Assembly: GCA_021234155.1 (NCBI GenBank)
Contig: JAJEKV010000479.1
Location: 1-64,000 of the forward strand
Reading direction: 5' to 3'
DNA: 64,000 nucleotides
Source: Isoetes taiwanensis
Taxonomy: Eukaryota > Streptophyta > Lycopodiopsida > Isoetales > Isoetaceae
The notes under the pieces were generated by a model that made no database searches, was not told where the DNA came from, and worked only from the letters and a program-made list of their open reading frames with translations. The position numbers were made by a program, and so were the translations under genes. Below, piece by piece: positions 22,901-34,190 of this stretch (the first letter of the stretch is position 1; each line of letters begins with the position of its first letter).

Positions 22901-24015
22901 CGGTGGAGCTGTTCTCGAGCCTCTTTGGGAATGGACTGTAAGAGGTTCCGAACTTTCTTACCGACATTGTTCGGTTTATCGGGTGTGCTGAAGGTGACTT
23001 TCTTTTCCTGGCGGCCGTAAGAGTTCTGCTGAGAGGGTCCTGGACTGGGTGAATGACCCTTATAAGGTGTGTACGGGCGTGGCTGGGAGTAAGATGCTGG
23101 ACGTTGGTACTGGCCCCGTGGCGTATCTTCTTCAAGGCTCAATGCCTTAGCCTCAGCTTCTGCCACTAACTTGGGGTCTATGGCCTTAACCATTCGTTTA
23201 ATTGATGGGGCCAACCCTTCAATATAACCCTCCACCGCCCTCTTTTCATTCATACCCGGCACATATAGCCTCAGGCGCATGAATTCATCTGTGTAGGCCT
23301 GAACTGACATACCCTTCTGCTCCAAGCGGTAAAAAGTTTGAATCTGTTGGCATTTGTGCGCACGAGGCACGTAATGCGATTTAAAGGCTTTGGCAAACTT
23401 TTTGAACTTGCACCTGCTTCTGTCCAGATGCTTGGCTCTGGCATAGCCCTTCCACCAAATACGGGCAGCTCCTGTAAGGTTTGTGGTGGCAACCTTGCCT
23501 GTATCCTTTTCTGTCATACCATAGGATTTTCCAAACTCCTTCATCTCGTCCAACCAGGACTCTGCATTCAGCCCGCCTCTAGATTTCCCATCAAACTGGG
23601 CCAGTTTCCTATTTTTCCATATACTGGTTATGGCCGTATCAACCGTCTTACGGTACTCCTTGTCCCGGCGCTTTGCATGGTCACCAGATGATACAGACGA
23701 CTCAGAGGACACCGAAGTGGCTGATTGTGAGGAGGTGGCACTATCCGTAGACGAGATTCGACGTCGTTTGGAATGGTGCCTCCTCTGTGCGGGTACATGG
23801 CTTGGTTCTGGTGCAGGTGGCTGCTGTGGTGGTGGACTGGACGGTAACTCCAGTCTGTCTTCCTGCATATGCTGTGGTGGATTGGCGTTTAGCACATAAG
23901 CCTGTAACTCGACTAATTGCCTCTTCATCAATATAAGTTCCTGCTCAGGTGTTAGTCTACTAGCATTCGAGGGCGTCTGCCAGGCGGCATTACGTGCACC
24001 GTCTATATTGACCAT
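22900..24015 (-). CDS. Gypsy element 1 gag
   Basis: Minus strand from ATG 24015. Domains: a Ser/Arg-rich region (HHSKRRRISSTDS), then the retrotransposon capsid domain with ARIWWKGYA, KFKKFAKAFKSHYVP and YTDEFMRLRLYVPG, closely matching gypsy 2 gag. The C-terminal nucleocapsid knuckle (Cys-x2-Cys-x4-His-x4-Cys) is broken by a shift near 22890: the first Cys lies in the gag frame, the His and last Cys (RHFMQNCP) in the pol frame. Upstream lies an accessory ORF on the same strand. Confidence 0.9.
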
Positions 24016-24272
24016 AAAAAGATATAAGAAGAATTACAGTGACATCAAGTCTCACAAACAAGATCAGTTCGGATAGTATTAAGAGAGAGTAAATAAAAGA
24101 GTACAATAGAAAAGATCTTTATTATAAGTGAGAACAGTCGTTACATTAGAGATCATTACATTGGTAGCTACAATTTGAAAGCTTAAAGGGATATAATACA
24201 GAGATAGATATTATACAGTGGACAATTCTTAAATCACACGTAAGCATCGAAGAAAAACTGAGGGGACCGGGC

Positions 24273-24767
24273 CTAGGGCTGCGCAAAAGGGTACAAGATA
24301 GAGTAGCGAACGCTCTCGCGTACCACTCTGACCACCTTGTAGCGAGCCCAGGCCTGGATAATAACAGGCTGATAATCTAACGTGGGGCTAATGATAAGGA
24401 GATTGAAGAGCCTTCTCAGCGCATAGAAAATCTGCCACAAGTGATCGTTGGCGTCAGCAAAAGCTTCATGCCTCGTCATATCCCAGTAATCCCAGGTACG
24501 ACGGAGAGTTTGTTGCAGATCCTCGTAAGCACGTTCACGGAGAATGTTGACTATTTCCAATCCTTTGGCTGAATCATAAGGCTCTCCTTCTTCTGCAGGT
24601 TCCCCTACCTCGTAATCATCATCATCCCACTCCGGGTACTCCCCGTACCGTTGGCCATAATCCTGGTCTGGAGGTCCTGGATCGTCCCTTCGTATTTCGT
24701 TGGTGATTCTTTCCTCATATTCTGCGAGTTCCTCGTCTGCAAGACGGTAGGAATGAATATATAACAT
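24273..24767 (-). CDS. Accessory ORF upstream of gypsy 1 gag
   Basis: A 164-codon minus-strand frame 257 bp upstream of gag. It is acidic in the first half (a run of Asp/Glu with PEWDDDDYE) and helical with Arg/Trp in the second (LRRTWDYWD, VVRVVRESVRY). There is no match to gag, pol or envelope motifs. Gypsy 2 has an unrelated ORF in the same position (51101-51622). Function unknown. Confidence 0.6.
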   Translation of the reverse strand: MLYIHSYRLADEELAEYEERITNEIRRDDPGPPDQDYGQRYGEYPEWDDDDYEVGEPAEEGEPYDSAKGLEIVNILRERAYEDLQQTLRRTWDYWDMTRHEAFADANDHLWQIFYALRRLFNLLIISPTLDYQPVIIQAWARYKVVRVVRESVRYSILYPFAQP

Positions 24768-24866
24768 TGAACAATTTCTTATATTCCAACTCTAAGGAAG
24801 AGAGATAAGCAGTGAAGGGAAAAGACAATTCAATGGTTTTCAACAGTACAAGTAAATATAAGAAGA

Positions 24867-27306
24867 CTAATCATGGTGCCCAGCGTTGCTGGGCATAAGT
24901 TGAGAGCCTGTAAATGCTTTGGGATGCAGTGAGAAAAGCCCTATCCCTTTCCCTTTTGCTATATCCCGCATTTCATTTTTTCTTATTTTCTCTACTTTTT
25001 TTTTTCTTTTCCTTTTTTTTCTCGTCTTTCTCACATATTTCCTTGTTTTCTGATCCCCCCCTTCCCTGTTCCCGATAACCTTTTTCCCTTCCCGTTTGCT
25101 CCTTTCTCCACTTTTTCCCTCTTCTCTTTTTTCTTTGCCCTTTTCCCTTCCCCTTTCTCTTTTTTTATGCCTTCTCTTTTCCCCACCCTTTTTCCATGTC
25201 TTCCTTTTTTTCTCAACCTTTTACTCTTTCGCCATTTTCCATGTCTATTTTCCCTTCTCTTTTCCTCCTTTTCCCACTCTTTTTTCCTTTTTTTTTTTTT
25301 GTGTGCCCTTTTCCTTCCATTTTTCTTTTCTCCCTCCGGTTTTTCCATGCCCTTTTTACCTTCCCTTTTTCCATCTCCTCACCTTTCCCTCTTTCCCTTT
25401 TCCATGTTTCCTTTTTCTCTTCCCTTTTCCATTTTCCATTTCCTTTTTCAGATGCCTCTCTCTCTTTCCCCCTTTTCCATTTCTTTTCTCTTTTCTATTT
25501 CCCTTTTCCCATGCCCTTTTTTTCCCACTTTTTTTCTTCTTTCTATTTTTCCGTGCTTCTTTTTCCTCCTTTTCCCACCCTTTCCCTCTTCCCGTGCAAT
25601 TTTCCCTTCTTTCAACCCTTCCTTTTTCTTTTCTCTTTTCCTTTCCTCATGTCCTTTTTCCCTTTCCTCCCCTCCATCACTCCCTGCTTCCCCTTTCCCT
25701 TTCTTTTTTTCCCGTTTCCTTTTCTTGATGGATTTGTTTCTTTTCGTTTTCCTCCTTTGCCGATCCTTTTCCGTGCACTTTTTTCCCTTTCTTTCCTTTT
25801 CCTTTTCCCCTTTTCCATGCCTTTTTTGCACATTTGTTTTATTCTCTTATTTCCTATACCCATTTTTCCTCTTTTCCCCACCCTTTCTCTCTTGCCCCTT
25901 TTCTTTTCCTTTTTTCTTTTTCCCTTTCTTCACCATTTTCCTCTTCCCTTTTCTCTCATGCCCTTCCCTTTTCTCGTTTCCCTCTTTCTTTTCCTTGTGA
26001 CCTTTACCTGGGTTCCCTTTCCCCCTTTTTCCCTTTCCCTTTTTCTTTTCTTCTCACTTTCCCTTTTTCTATGCCCTTTTTCTTTTCCCCTCTCCCCATC
26101 CTTTTCTTGTTCCCCCTTGTCCCTTCCCTTTTCCTCATTTTTCCAACCTTTCACTTCTTCCCTTTTTCTTGATCGTTTTTCCTTCCCTTTCCCTCTCTTT
26201 TTTTTCCCTTTTCCTATACCATTTGTCCCTTCCTTTTTCCTCTTTCCTCAACGCTTCTCTTTTTCCCCCTTTTCCCGTGCTCCTTCCTTTTCCCATGCTT
26301 TTTTTCTCCTACCCTTTTTCCATGCTTTGTTTCTCCTTCATTTTCTCCTTTTTTCAACCTTTTCCTCTTTCCTTTTTTTTTTTTCCATGCCCTTTCCATT
26401 TACCTTTTCCACTTTATCTCTTTCTCCTTCCCTCGTGCCCTTTTCTTAGGTTCCCTTTCCCTTTTTCGTTTTCCATGCCTTTTTCTCTTCTCTTATCCCC
26501 ACCCATTAGGGATTTTTTGAGATCATAAAAGGGCCTTCTAAGAATTGCTGACTAAGCTATATGAACTACCAATCAGAAAACAGAACTAGTAATCCAGTCA
26601 GCAAAACAGTTATAACTAACTCACTGGATCACATTTTCTAGTATAAGTGTTGATAGAAAAGTCCAAATGAGCTCTTGTTTGGTGCAATAGATAGATCTCA
26701 TTGAGATCTTTCCAACCTTGGGTGGTTTGCATATCTCTTAGCCCCGTAGGATAGTAAAAAATGATAAAAACCATATTTTTTGGAGTTTTGACAATCATAA
26801 GTGGTTAAAATATGTGCAAAGCACCTAAGGTTGGAAAGATCTCAATGAGATCTATCTATTGCACTAAACGAGAGCTCATTTGGACTTTTCTGTCAACAGT
26901 TATGCTAGAAAATGTGATCCAGTGAGTTAGTTATAACAGTTTTGCTGACTGGACCCGTCAAGCTCTGATTTCTGATTGGTAGTTCAGTATCTTCATTTGG
27001 CTTAGTTGGCATGTTTTGAAGGCCCTTTTTTAATCTCAAAAAAACCCTAATGCCTTTTCCCTTTTCCTTTTACCCTTTTCCCTTTTCCCCATGCCTTTTT
27101 GCCCTTCACATTCTCTCTTTCCACTTCCCTTTTCCTTTTCCCCCTTTTCATTTACCCTTTCCCCTTAAGAGATCGAAGCATGACCAATCACAGTGTTGGT
27201 AAGTCGTGCAACAAATCTAGGCCTTCAGATGCATCCAGATGATCTCGGCCATTCAAATTAGGGCTCGATGCACTACGCACTTATGGTATAACATTATAAT
27301 ATAAGA
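24867..27306 (-). mobile_element. Helitron Hd, polypurine type, minus strand
   Basis: The 5' end on the minus strand is TCTTATATTATAATGTT at 27306 with GCCCTAATTTGAATGG inside; the 3' end is hairpin GCCCAGC-AAC-GCTGGGC (24878-24894) with the final CTAG decayed to TTAG at 24870-24867. The host bases are A24866 and T27307. Its body (24950-26505 and 27051-27170) is polypyrimidine on the plus strand, so polypurine on the Helitron strand. A foldback element interrupts it at 26506. It sits in the leader of gypsy 1. No Rep/helicase. Confidence 0.88.
26506..27050. mobile_element. Foldback element, 545 bp, long inverted arms
   Basis: Begins TTAGGGATTTTTTGAGAT and ends, reversed, TTAGGGTTTTTTTGAGAT. 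Arms of about 240 bp match at roughly 85-90% (for example GCAATAGATAGATCTCATTG with its reverse complement) around a spacer of about 60 bp. It interrupts the pyrimidine tract of Helitron Hd, so it inserted later. Any target duplication is hidden by the TTA/TAA ends. No ORF. Confidence 0.88.
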
Positions 27307-27890
27307 TGTGATGGATATAATTCGTATATGATGTGATGGAATCATAATTACAACCGCGCCTATACGAAACCTTGCATGTAACTACTATATCTTGCATGAA
27401 ACCCTCCATTCCTTCAATCGCCTATCCTTTCTTTCTTCTAGCGCCAATCTAGCGCATTTTCTTCCTTACCATGGTGAGCCATGCTGCCCAGCTTCAAGGA
27501 ATAAATTACTAATCGCATATTTCTTATTAGCCAGAATGACTTTAGCTAGTATTCTGGCCCGACTTCTAGTATTTTTAGGTAAAGTCGGGCCAGTTATACT
27601 AGCTAAAGTCATTCTGGCTAATAAGAAATAAGCACCTATTTAGGTAATAAATATAAGTAGCTCGATGGAGGTTAATGGCTAGAAATTACTTTCACACTCG
27701 CTTGAACCCCAAACCAAATATTTGGCATATCTTGAGGATATTTGTGGCACAATTTTCAAAAGTTAGAGGGCATTCCCCTATCCACGTAGACATGCCATTT
27801 GAACAAAGAGGTTGTCTCTCATTGGCTGACTGCAAAAGATGATGTCATATTTCCCCAGATTTATTAAAGGGACACTTTTAAACCCCATAT
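27307..27890. other. Spacer between Helitrons, no gene seen
   Basis: Host or gypsy 1 leader sequence resuming after Helitron Hd. Apart from the hairpin element at 27518-27630, no ORF, exon or repeat end was recognised. The right boundary is where the sequence becomes near-identical to the Hd body (about 27899). Confidence 0.5.
27518..27630. mobile_element. Small near-perfect hairpin element
   Basis: Arms of about 46 bp (TTTCTTATTAGCCAGAATGA onward) pair with 1-2 mismatches around a loop of about 15 bases (27567-27582). It is flanked by TA on both sides, which would suit a Tc1/mariner-type (Stowaway-like) MITE. It could equally give a miRNA-like transcript. Confidence 0.75.
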
Positions 27891-29610
27891 TTTCTCTAAT
27901 GGGCATGGAAAACGAAAAGGGGAAAGGGAACCTGGGAAAAGGGCACGAGGGAAGGAGAAAGAGATAAAGTGGAAAAGGTAAATGGAAAGGGCATGGAAAA
28001 AAAAAGGAAAGAGGAAAAGGTTGAAAAAAGGAGAAAATGAAGGAGAAAAAAAGCATGGAAAAGGGTAGGAGAAAAAAAGCATGGGAAAAGGAAGGAGCAC
28101 GGGAAAAGGGGGAAAAAGAGAAGCGTTGAGGAAAGAGGAAAAAGGAAGGGACAAATGGCATAGGAAAAGGGAAAAAAAAAGAGAGGGAAAGGGAAGGGAA
28201 AAAACGCATCAAGAAAAAGGGGAAGAGTGAAAGGTTGGAAAAATGAGGAAAAGGGAAGGGACAAGGGGGAACAAGAAAAGGATGGGGAGGGGAAAGAAAA
28301 GGGGCATAGAAAAAGGGAAAGTGAGAAGAAAGAAAAAGGAAAGGGAAAAGGGGGAAAGGGAACCTAGGTAAAGGTCACAAGGAAAAAGAAAGAGGGAAAC
28401 GAGAAAAGGGAAGGGCATGAGAGAAAAGGGAAGAGGAAAATGGTGAAGAAAGGGAAAAAAGAAAAAAAGGAAAAGAAAAGGGGCAAGAGAGAAAGGGTGG
28501 GGAAAAGAGGAAAATGGGTATAGGAAATAAGAGAATAAAACAAATGTGCAAAAGGCATGGAAAAGGGGAAAAGGAAAAGGAAAGAAAGGGAAAAAGTGTA
28601 ATGTGAAAAAGGATCGGCAAAGGAGGAAAACTGAAAGAAAAATCCATCAAGAAAAAGGAAACGGGAAAAAAAGGGAAAGGGAAGGGGGGGAGGAGTGATG
28701 GAGGGGAGGGAAAAGGGAAAAAAGGACATGAGGAAAGGAAAAGAGAAAAGAAAAAAGGAAGGGCTGAAAGAAGGGAAAATTGCACGGGAAGAGCGAAAGG
28801 GTGGGAAAAGGAGGAAAAAGAAGCACGGGAAAAATAGAAAGAAGAAAAGGGTGGGAAAAAGGGCATGGGAAAAGGGAAATAGAAAAGATAGATAGATAGA
28901 TAGATAGTATTTTTACGCCATGCCACATTGGCAAACATCCATGAGGACATATGATTAGACTTCGTGAGACTTGAACACAAGATCTCCGAAAAGAATGGAA
29001 AAGGGGGGAAAGAGAGAGGCACGGGAAAAGGAAATGAGGAAAATGGAAAAGGGAAGAGAAAAAGGAACATGGAAAAGGGAAAGAGGGAAAAGGGTGAGGA
29101 GATGGAAAAAGGAAGGTAAAAAAGGGCATGGAAAAGCGGGAGGGGAGAAAAGAAAAATGGAAGGGAAAAGGGACACACAAAAAAAAGGAGGAAAAGAGGG
29201 AAAAGGAGGAAAAGAGAAGGGAAAAAATAGGCATGGAAAATGGCGAAAAGAGTAAAAAGGTTGAGAAAAAGGGAAGACATGGAAAAAGGGTGGGGAAAAG
29301 AGAAGGCATAAAAAAAGAGAAAGGGGAAGGGAAAAGGGCAAAGAAAAAAGAGAAGAGGGAAAAAGTGGAGAAAGGAGCAAACGGGAAGGGAAAAAGGTTA
29401 TCGGGAACAGGGAAGGGGGGGGATCAGAAAACAAGGAAATATGTGAGAAAGACGAGAAAAAAAAGGAAAAGAAAAAAAAAAGTAGAGAAAATAAGAAAAA
29501 ATGAAATGCGGGATATAGCAAAAGGGAAAGGGATAGGGCTTTTCTCACTGCATCCCAAAGCATTTACAGGCTCTCAACTTATGCCCAGCAACGCTGGGCA
29601 CCATTACTAG
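27890..29610 (+). mobile_element. Helitron He, polypurine type, 5'-truncated
   Basis: The 3' end is complete: hairpin at 29583-29599, then ACCATTA and CTAG at 29607-29610, host T29611. The body is purine-only on the plus strand and nearly identical to Hd reversed, from the GGCATGGAAAACG block onward. The left side lacks the family 5' end. A short SINE-like insertion with a (GATA)n tail interrupts it at 28887-28985. Together with Hd it makes an inverted repeat with arms of about 1.6 kb. Confidence 0.85.
28887..28987 (-). mobile_element. SINE-like fragment with (TATC)n tail
   Basis: On the minus strand a B-box-like GTTCAAGTCTC (about 28970) is followed by about 60 bp and then (TATC)n. The fragment is foreign to the surrounding purine tract. 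It would be a 5'-truncated tRNA-type SINE; its small size limits confidence. Confidence 0.4.
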
Positions 29611-29699
29611 TATAAAAGAAAGAAAATCACACTCTGAATAAGAAGTCAAAACAGGATTCATATTAATATATCGGGTTACATATATACAAAAATGTTATT

Positions 29700-30030
29700 T
29701 TACATAGTCACGGGTAGTTCCCCACTGGGATCCGTGCTATTAGAAAGGTCCTTTGTCATTATCGTCACTCGCTTAGCATGGATAGCACATAAATTGGCAT
29801 CGCCAAAGAGGGCCACCAAATAGGCTTCGGCCGCTTCCTGGAGTGCTAAAATTGCATGAGTCTGGAACCGGAGATCCGTCTTATACTCTTGAGCAATCTC
29901 TCGGACCAAACGATGAAAGGGAAGTTTCCGTAGCAAGAATTCGGTGGATTTCTGATACTTCCTTATTTCCCTAAGTGCCACGGTGCCAGGCTTGTAACGA
30001 TGCCTTCTTTTAGGCTGGGGTGGGGCTCAG
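29700..30030 (-). pseudogene. Histone H3-like fold
   Basis: Minus strand. From [20 protein letters not shown] through [20 protein letters not shown] to [16 protein letters not shown] and [13 protein letters not shown], the frame matches the complete H3 histone fold with loop 1 of canonical length. Departures: the final helix and C-terminus are replaced ([11 protein letters not shown] and on to VTM instead of the MPKDIQLARR type), and the N-terminal tail is not canonical and carries an in-frame TGA just upstream (about 30024). It is a diverged H3 variant (a CENH3-like origin is possible) or pseudogene. It ends a longer decayed coding region on the same strand. Confidence 0.8.
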
Positions 30031-30059
30031 GGAATAGTTTTCCCAGTGTCTTTGGATCT

Positions 30060-31183
30060 TAGGGCCTTAGGGATGATTTAAATCCATTTGCTTGTCCCGA
30101 GCAGACCTTGGTATTACCACCGAGCCTTGAGCTGATCCACGTAGCGAGCCAGGACTTATGGGCTGTACTCTTTCTCTTTCGGCGTCTAAAAGGGTCACTC
30201 GGAGATGGCTCGTCTTGTCCCCAGCAGGCGATCAGCTCTGCTCCTCTTTCTAATGGCTCCTTAACTACCTCGGTTGCTTCTCGGCTATACGCTCCAGCGT
30301 CATCTTGCATTCTTTTACGAGCACGCTCACATGCCCACTTGTTGTGCATGGAGGGGTATCTTCCGCCGGAGTTTAGCTGACCTCCCACATATGGCTGCCT
30401 TGTGCTTGTGCTTGCACGCTCCTCCTGCGTTTTTTCCACGGCTATCAGAATGTCCATTCTTACGTTTAAGCTCCGAAATACCGTGGGGATTAACTTTTGC
30501 GTAATCTGCTTTCTGACCCGGTGGAAGCCGGTCCCGGTGAAAAAATGGGGGTGTTCCTTCCCTAAAATGATACGATTAGTTTCCTCCTCATCACGAAAAA
30601 GATGGGATGGGTATGACCCACCATTAAAAGAGACACATCCGGATTACCAAGATAGCGGTATCCTAAAGCTTCTTAGCGGTGGGGTCATCGTATAAGCCAT
30701 TGTAGGTCATTGCTTGTGCCATTTGAAGGATCTTATGGGGCTGCATTTGTATGGCCTCGACAGACTTGCTCATCCCCTTCCCGGTGGAAAAGCCCGTGTA
30801 TATTCACGGACACCATCTTCCTCTTCAACTACGGTGTAGGATTCCCGGATGGCGTTAAGCTTATATATGAAGCGCTAATTATAGCAGAAGAGCGGGTATG
30901 GTATCCTAACCCCTTCATAAAAACGTTTAACAAAATGCTCCAATAACTCCTCAGTCTTAGCTTCCTGTTCTGCCGATGGGTTTGGGCGTGGCAAAAGTTC
31001 AGCCATCAGAGAAGCTATGGGGGATTTAGAATAGCGAGGCAGGCGTTTATACACTTGCTTGGGTTCCTCCATCATAAAAGGGTGGGCGCTTAGAGTAGGT
31101 AGACGAGGGGCGAGGTTGTAAGTAAAAAGGCTATGGCGGAAGAGAGCTCCAACTCCGGCGGCTATGGCGGCTAGGCGGAGCAC
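30060..31183 (-). pseudogene. Decayed coding region of unknown family upstream of the H3 fold
   Basis: Minus strand, about 370 codons in several frames. An N-terminal part from the ATG near 31075 (MMEEPKQVYKRLPRYSK to YEGVRIPYPLFCYN) continues past one in-frame TAG, then a frame change leads to SKSVEAIQMQPHKILQMAQA and GLYDDPTAKKL. Another change gives the long open part with RDEEETNRIILGKEHPHFF and VRKQITQKLIPTVFRSLNV, ending in a basic FRRRKRKSTAHK before 30059. The three breaks, each joining protein-like stretches, suggest one ancient gene. I do not recognise it. Confidence 0.5.
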
Positions 31184-31298
31184 CAGAAAGCAATGAGCGT
31201 TAGGAAAAATGAAGGGAAAAATGTTACCTTTAACTAAATTTTGAAATTTCTTACCCTAAAAATTTCTTTTTTTAAGAAAAAGTGGCGGAATCGCATTT

Positions 31299-31383
31299 TT
31301 AGGGCGGCGGGCATGCCCTACCCCGACCCCGCTACGGCCGCTAGGAGCATCCGGGTACCCCCTGCCCACTGTTTAGGGTTAGG

Positions 31384-31395
<12 letters not shown>
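31299..31395. repeat. GC-rich block with telobox-like end, also at 63207-63297
   Basis: GGCGGCGGGCA ... CCGGGTACCCCCTGCCC ... GTTTAGGGTTAGGGTTTT. The minus strand carries AAACCCTAACCCTAAAC, a telo-box-like pair of telomere units. The block is flanked by long T/A runs in both places, suggesting retroposition or a shared leader. The ends can pair (GGCGGGCA with TGCCC). Confidence 0.6.
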
Positions 31396-31409
<14 letters not shown>

Positions 31410-31414
<5 letters not shown>

Positions 31415-31577
31415 TATTGATATGCTTTGCACATTAAGGAAGGCAGTTCCTTATCTATACGTAGTGTACTGTACATGGTCATATTAATGCATCGTTGTAC
31501 ACTGAATATTCATTGAGATTTTTATCAAAAAAATTCCTTAAGCAAATGTGTATGCTTAAAGTTGAGAAGTCCTAACA
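31410..31577 (+). repeat. Repeat R1, left part
   Basis: From TTTTTATTGATATGCTTTGC to GAGAAGTCCTAACA it matches 39304-39474 almost base for base. It is cut at 31577 by Helitron Hf and resumes at 36601. See the R2 entry for the family. Confidence 0.9.
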
Positions 31578-31708
31578 TCTTATATTATAATGTTATACCG
31601 TAATTCTTGGATTGGATCAAGCCCTAATTTGAATGATCGAGATCATCTGAGTGCATCCGAAGGCCGAGATTTATTGCACGACTTACCACCACCATGATTG
31701 GCCGTACT

Positions 31709-34190
31709 GATAATGCTTGCCTGGATAATTTGATGGAGTGTATAACCAGGTTTGGAGCTGCCTCTGGGATTCACCTCAACTTTGCTAAGTGTTCCATTCT
31801 CTCTGACAGTCCGTACCCTCATCTCCATACCCATGGTATCAACTTTGTTCCTGAGGGACAATACCTGACCCTCCTGGGACTCCCCCTTGCTATTCATATG
31901 TCCCACAAAGTGGCCTGGCAACCCTTGATTAGCAGGGGGATTGAAAAAAGCATTAATCCTTAAAGGATCACTTTCTGCGGTGGTAGAATCCTAATTGCCA
32001 ACTCGTCTTGGCAGCAGCCATGTTTACTTCTCCTCTGCTTTCGATTCTTCGACAAAGCTTCTTACAACAAGATTGAACAATGCATTAAAAGAATATATTT
32101 GGCGGGGGACTCACTTATGCTTGGGAGGAGCTCACTCATAGCGGGAAGAGGCTGGGTGAGTGCAGGATGTAAAAATCTCTTTTCCTCTGAGGCTCGGATC
32201 TTAGGGGCCAGAATGTATGGAAGGCCATTTCTGGTTTCCGGTCCCACGCAATGGACTTCATTAGATTTTTGGTTCAAAAGTAAACCCACAGGGGGCGCCA
32301 CCTTAAGACATCAACTTCAGATTGACCTTCTATGATTTCAAGTGTCTTGCTAACACTTCCTCCCTTCTTAGGAGCATCTTGGGGCACGGGGAGATGGTGG
32401 CTAGTAAGTTCACCCATGATAAAATCACCAATTACATTAGGGATACCTCCAATTTTTTGGTCTCCTATCCTAGCCCCCCATCCTATTGACCCATGGCTAT
32501 TTGCCACCCTACGTTACATGAAGTGGCATAGAGCCAATATTTTATATGTGAGGGATCTGATTGATGAGAATGATAATTGGATTTGCGGGAGTCTATCAAA
32601 AAAAAGTTGGGGGGGGGTAACCAACAGTATTGATCTATAAAAGGGTTGTCCAAAGCCTACTCTTCTGTCACGAGGAAAGGATGGTAAGGGGGAGAGCCAC
32701 TCCCCTTTAGGCCCTGGTTCTTCAATGTGAAAAGGAGCTATAAGGTTTCCAAAATTTATCATACTGTCTTCCTCGGAAGAGAAGAAAGTATCTTTTGCTT
32801 TTCACGACCTATCTTCAAGAACTTCAAAGAAGACTCTTTTCTTCAATTTGGCGGTCCTATTCTGTCCTAAAATCAAAGTGTTTGCACTGGCTGATCACGC
32901 ACAATGCCACCTTTAAGTAACACAAATATGATCAAGAGCAGGTTTAATAATGTTCCTGACCCCTTATGCCCCACATTGTAGCGGTCGGGGATGAGAGCAG
33001 AGTTCTTCACATTTTACTTGTCCTAAGATCCAAGATTTACGGAGGTGGGCTGTCTCCAGTTGGCTCCAAATTGAGTATCTCGACATGGACTCCATCTCTA
33101 GTATGGCTCAATTCTTCAATCTTGAAATCGAGTTGACTCCTCTATCTTGCGAGTTAGCCTTGTGGATTGTGCGGAAACACCGGGAATAATGTGGCTATGG
33201 CAAATAGGAAGTGTGATCTTATTTGGATGAAGCTTAATTTCCAATTTGAGCTTATTAGATGTGCTATGGCCCATAAGGCAATATGATACGGATTGGTTGC
33301 CTTGGGGGTCCTTCAAGTCTGATTTTTTCATTGTTCGGTTTGACTCCTTGATTGACTTGAACTCATTTGTGGATTGCGACCTTTTTGAGCAGTGTGGTCA
33401 GGTCTTGAGGGGCGATACTACCGGATGATGTCCCTGTGCACCACTCGGGAACTCCAAGACAAGCAGTGAGAGCAACCTTCAGGCTCAAATTCCTCCTCAA
33501 GGAAGCTTATAATGCGCATATCCTACACAAATTTATTGGTACCAACAACAGCGCTTCTGAAAGGCAATTCTCATGTCGAGGTCGATGTACTATTATCATA
33601 AAAGGCGGATGTGAAGCATTTGTGCTGGTGTTCTTTCGACATAATCAAGTTCCCCTGGATGAATTGTTGCTGCTTACCCCTTCACAGTGCGAGATTAATT
33701 GGATTGCCCCACCATCCTTTGCCATGCCTCTCAATGCCACCCACTCTTTCCCTGATTTACCTGCTATTCCAGCCTCCCTTCTTAATCTGTCACTACTACA
33801 AAAATAGGTAGAAATGACATAAAAGTGACATTTATGCTCCGCCTTTTCGCAGACATAAGCGTCACTTTATTACCATTAAGAGAACACAAACGTCATAAAT
33901 GGCACAAAAGTGACATTTATGCTCTATAAAAAGGCGGAGCATAAATGTCACTTTTGTGCCATTTCAACCTACTTTTGTAGTAGTGTGTCTTCTCTTCCGA
34001 TTCAAATCTCCCCTCTCGATTACTGCTTTCAGGCAAGTGGGTATTTGGCTATGGTGAAACGGTCGAGTGTCGGAAATGATTTTTGGATTCTAGTTGTCAT
34101 TGTATCGATTACTTTTCTATTGAGACTCGAGCCTTCCCTATTTTTTTGTATGTTTTAAGTTATGATTAATATCAAATCCTTCCTTTTTTC

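Noticed and set aside
25096-26528. Long plus-strand frames
   Set aside because: Pyrimidine side of Helitron Hd; compositional artefact.
29700-30030. Canonical expressed histone H3 gene
   Set aside because: Non-canonical tail and C-terminus and an in-frame stop just upstream.
31375-31395. Interstitial telomere (TTTAGGG)n
   Set aside because: Only two degenerate units are present; better described as a telobox-like motif in a repeated leader.
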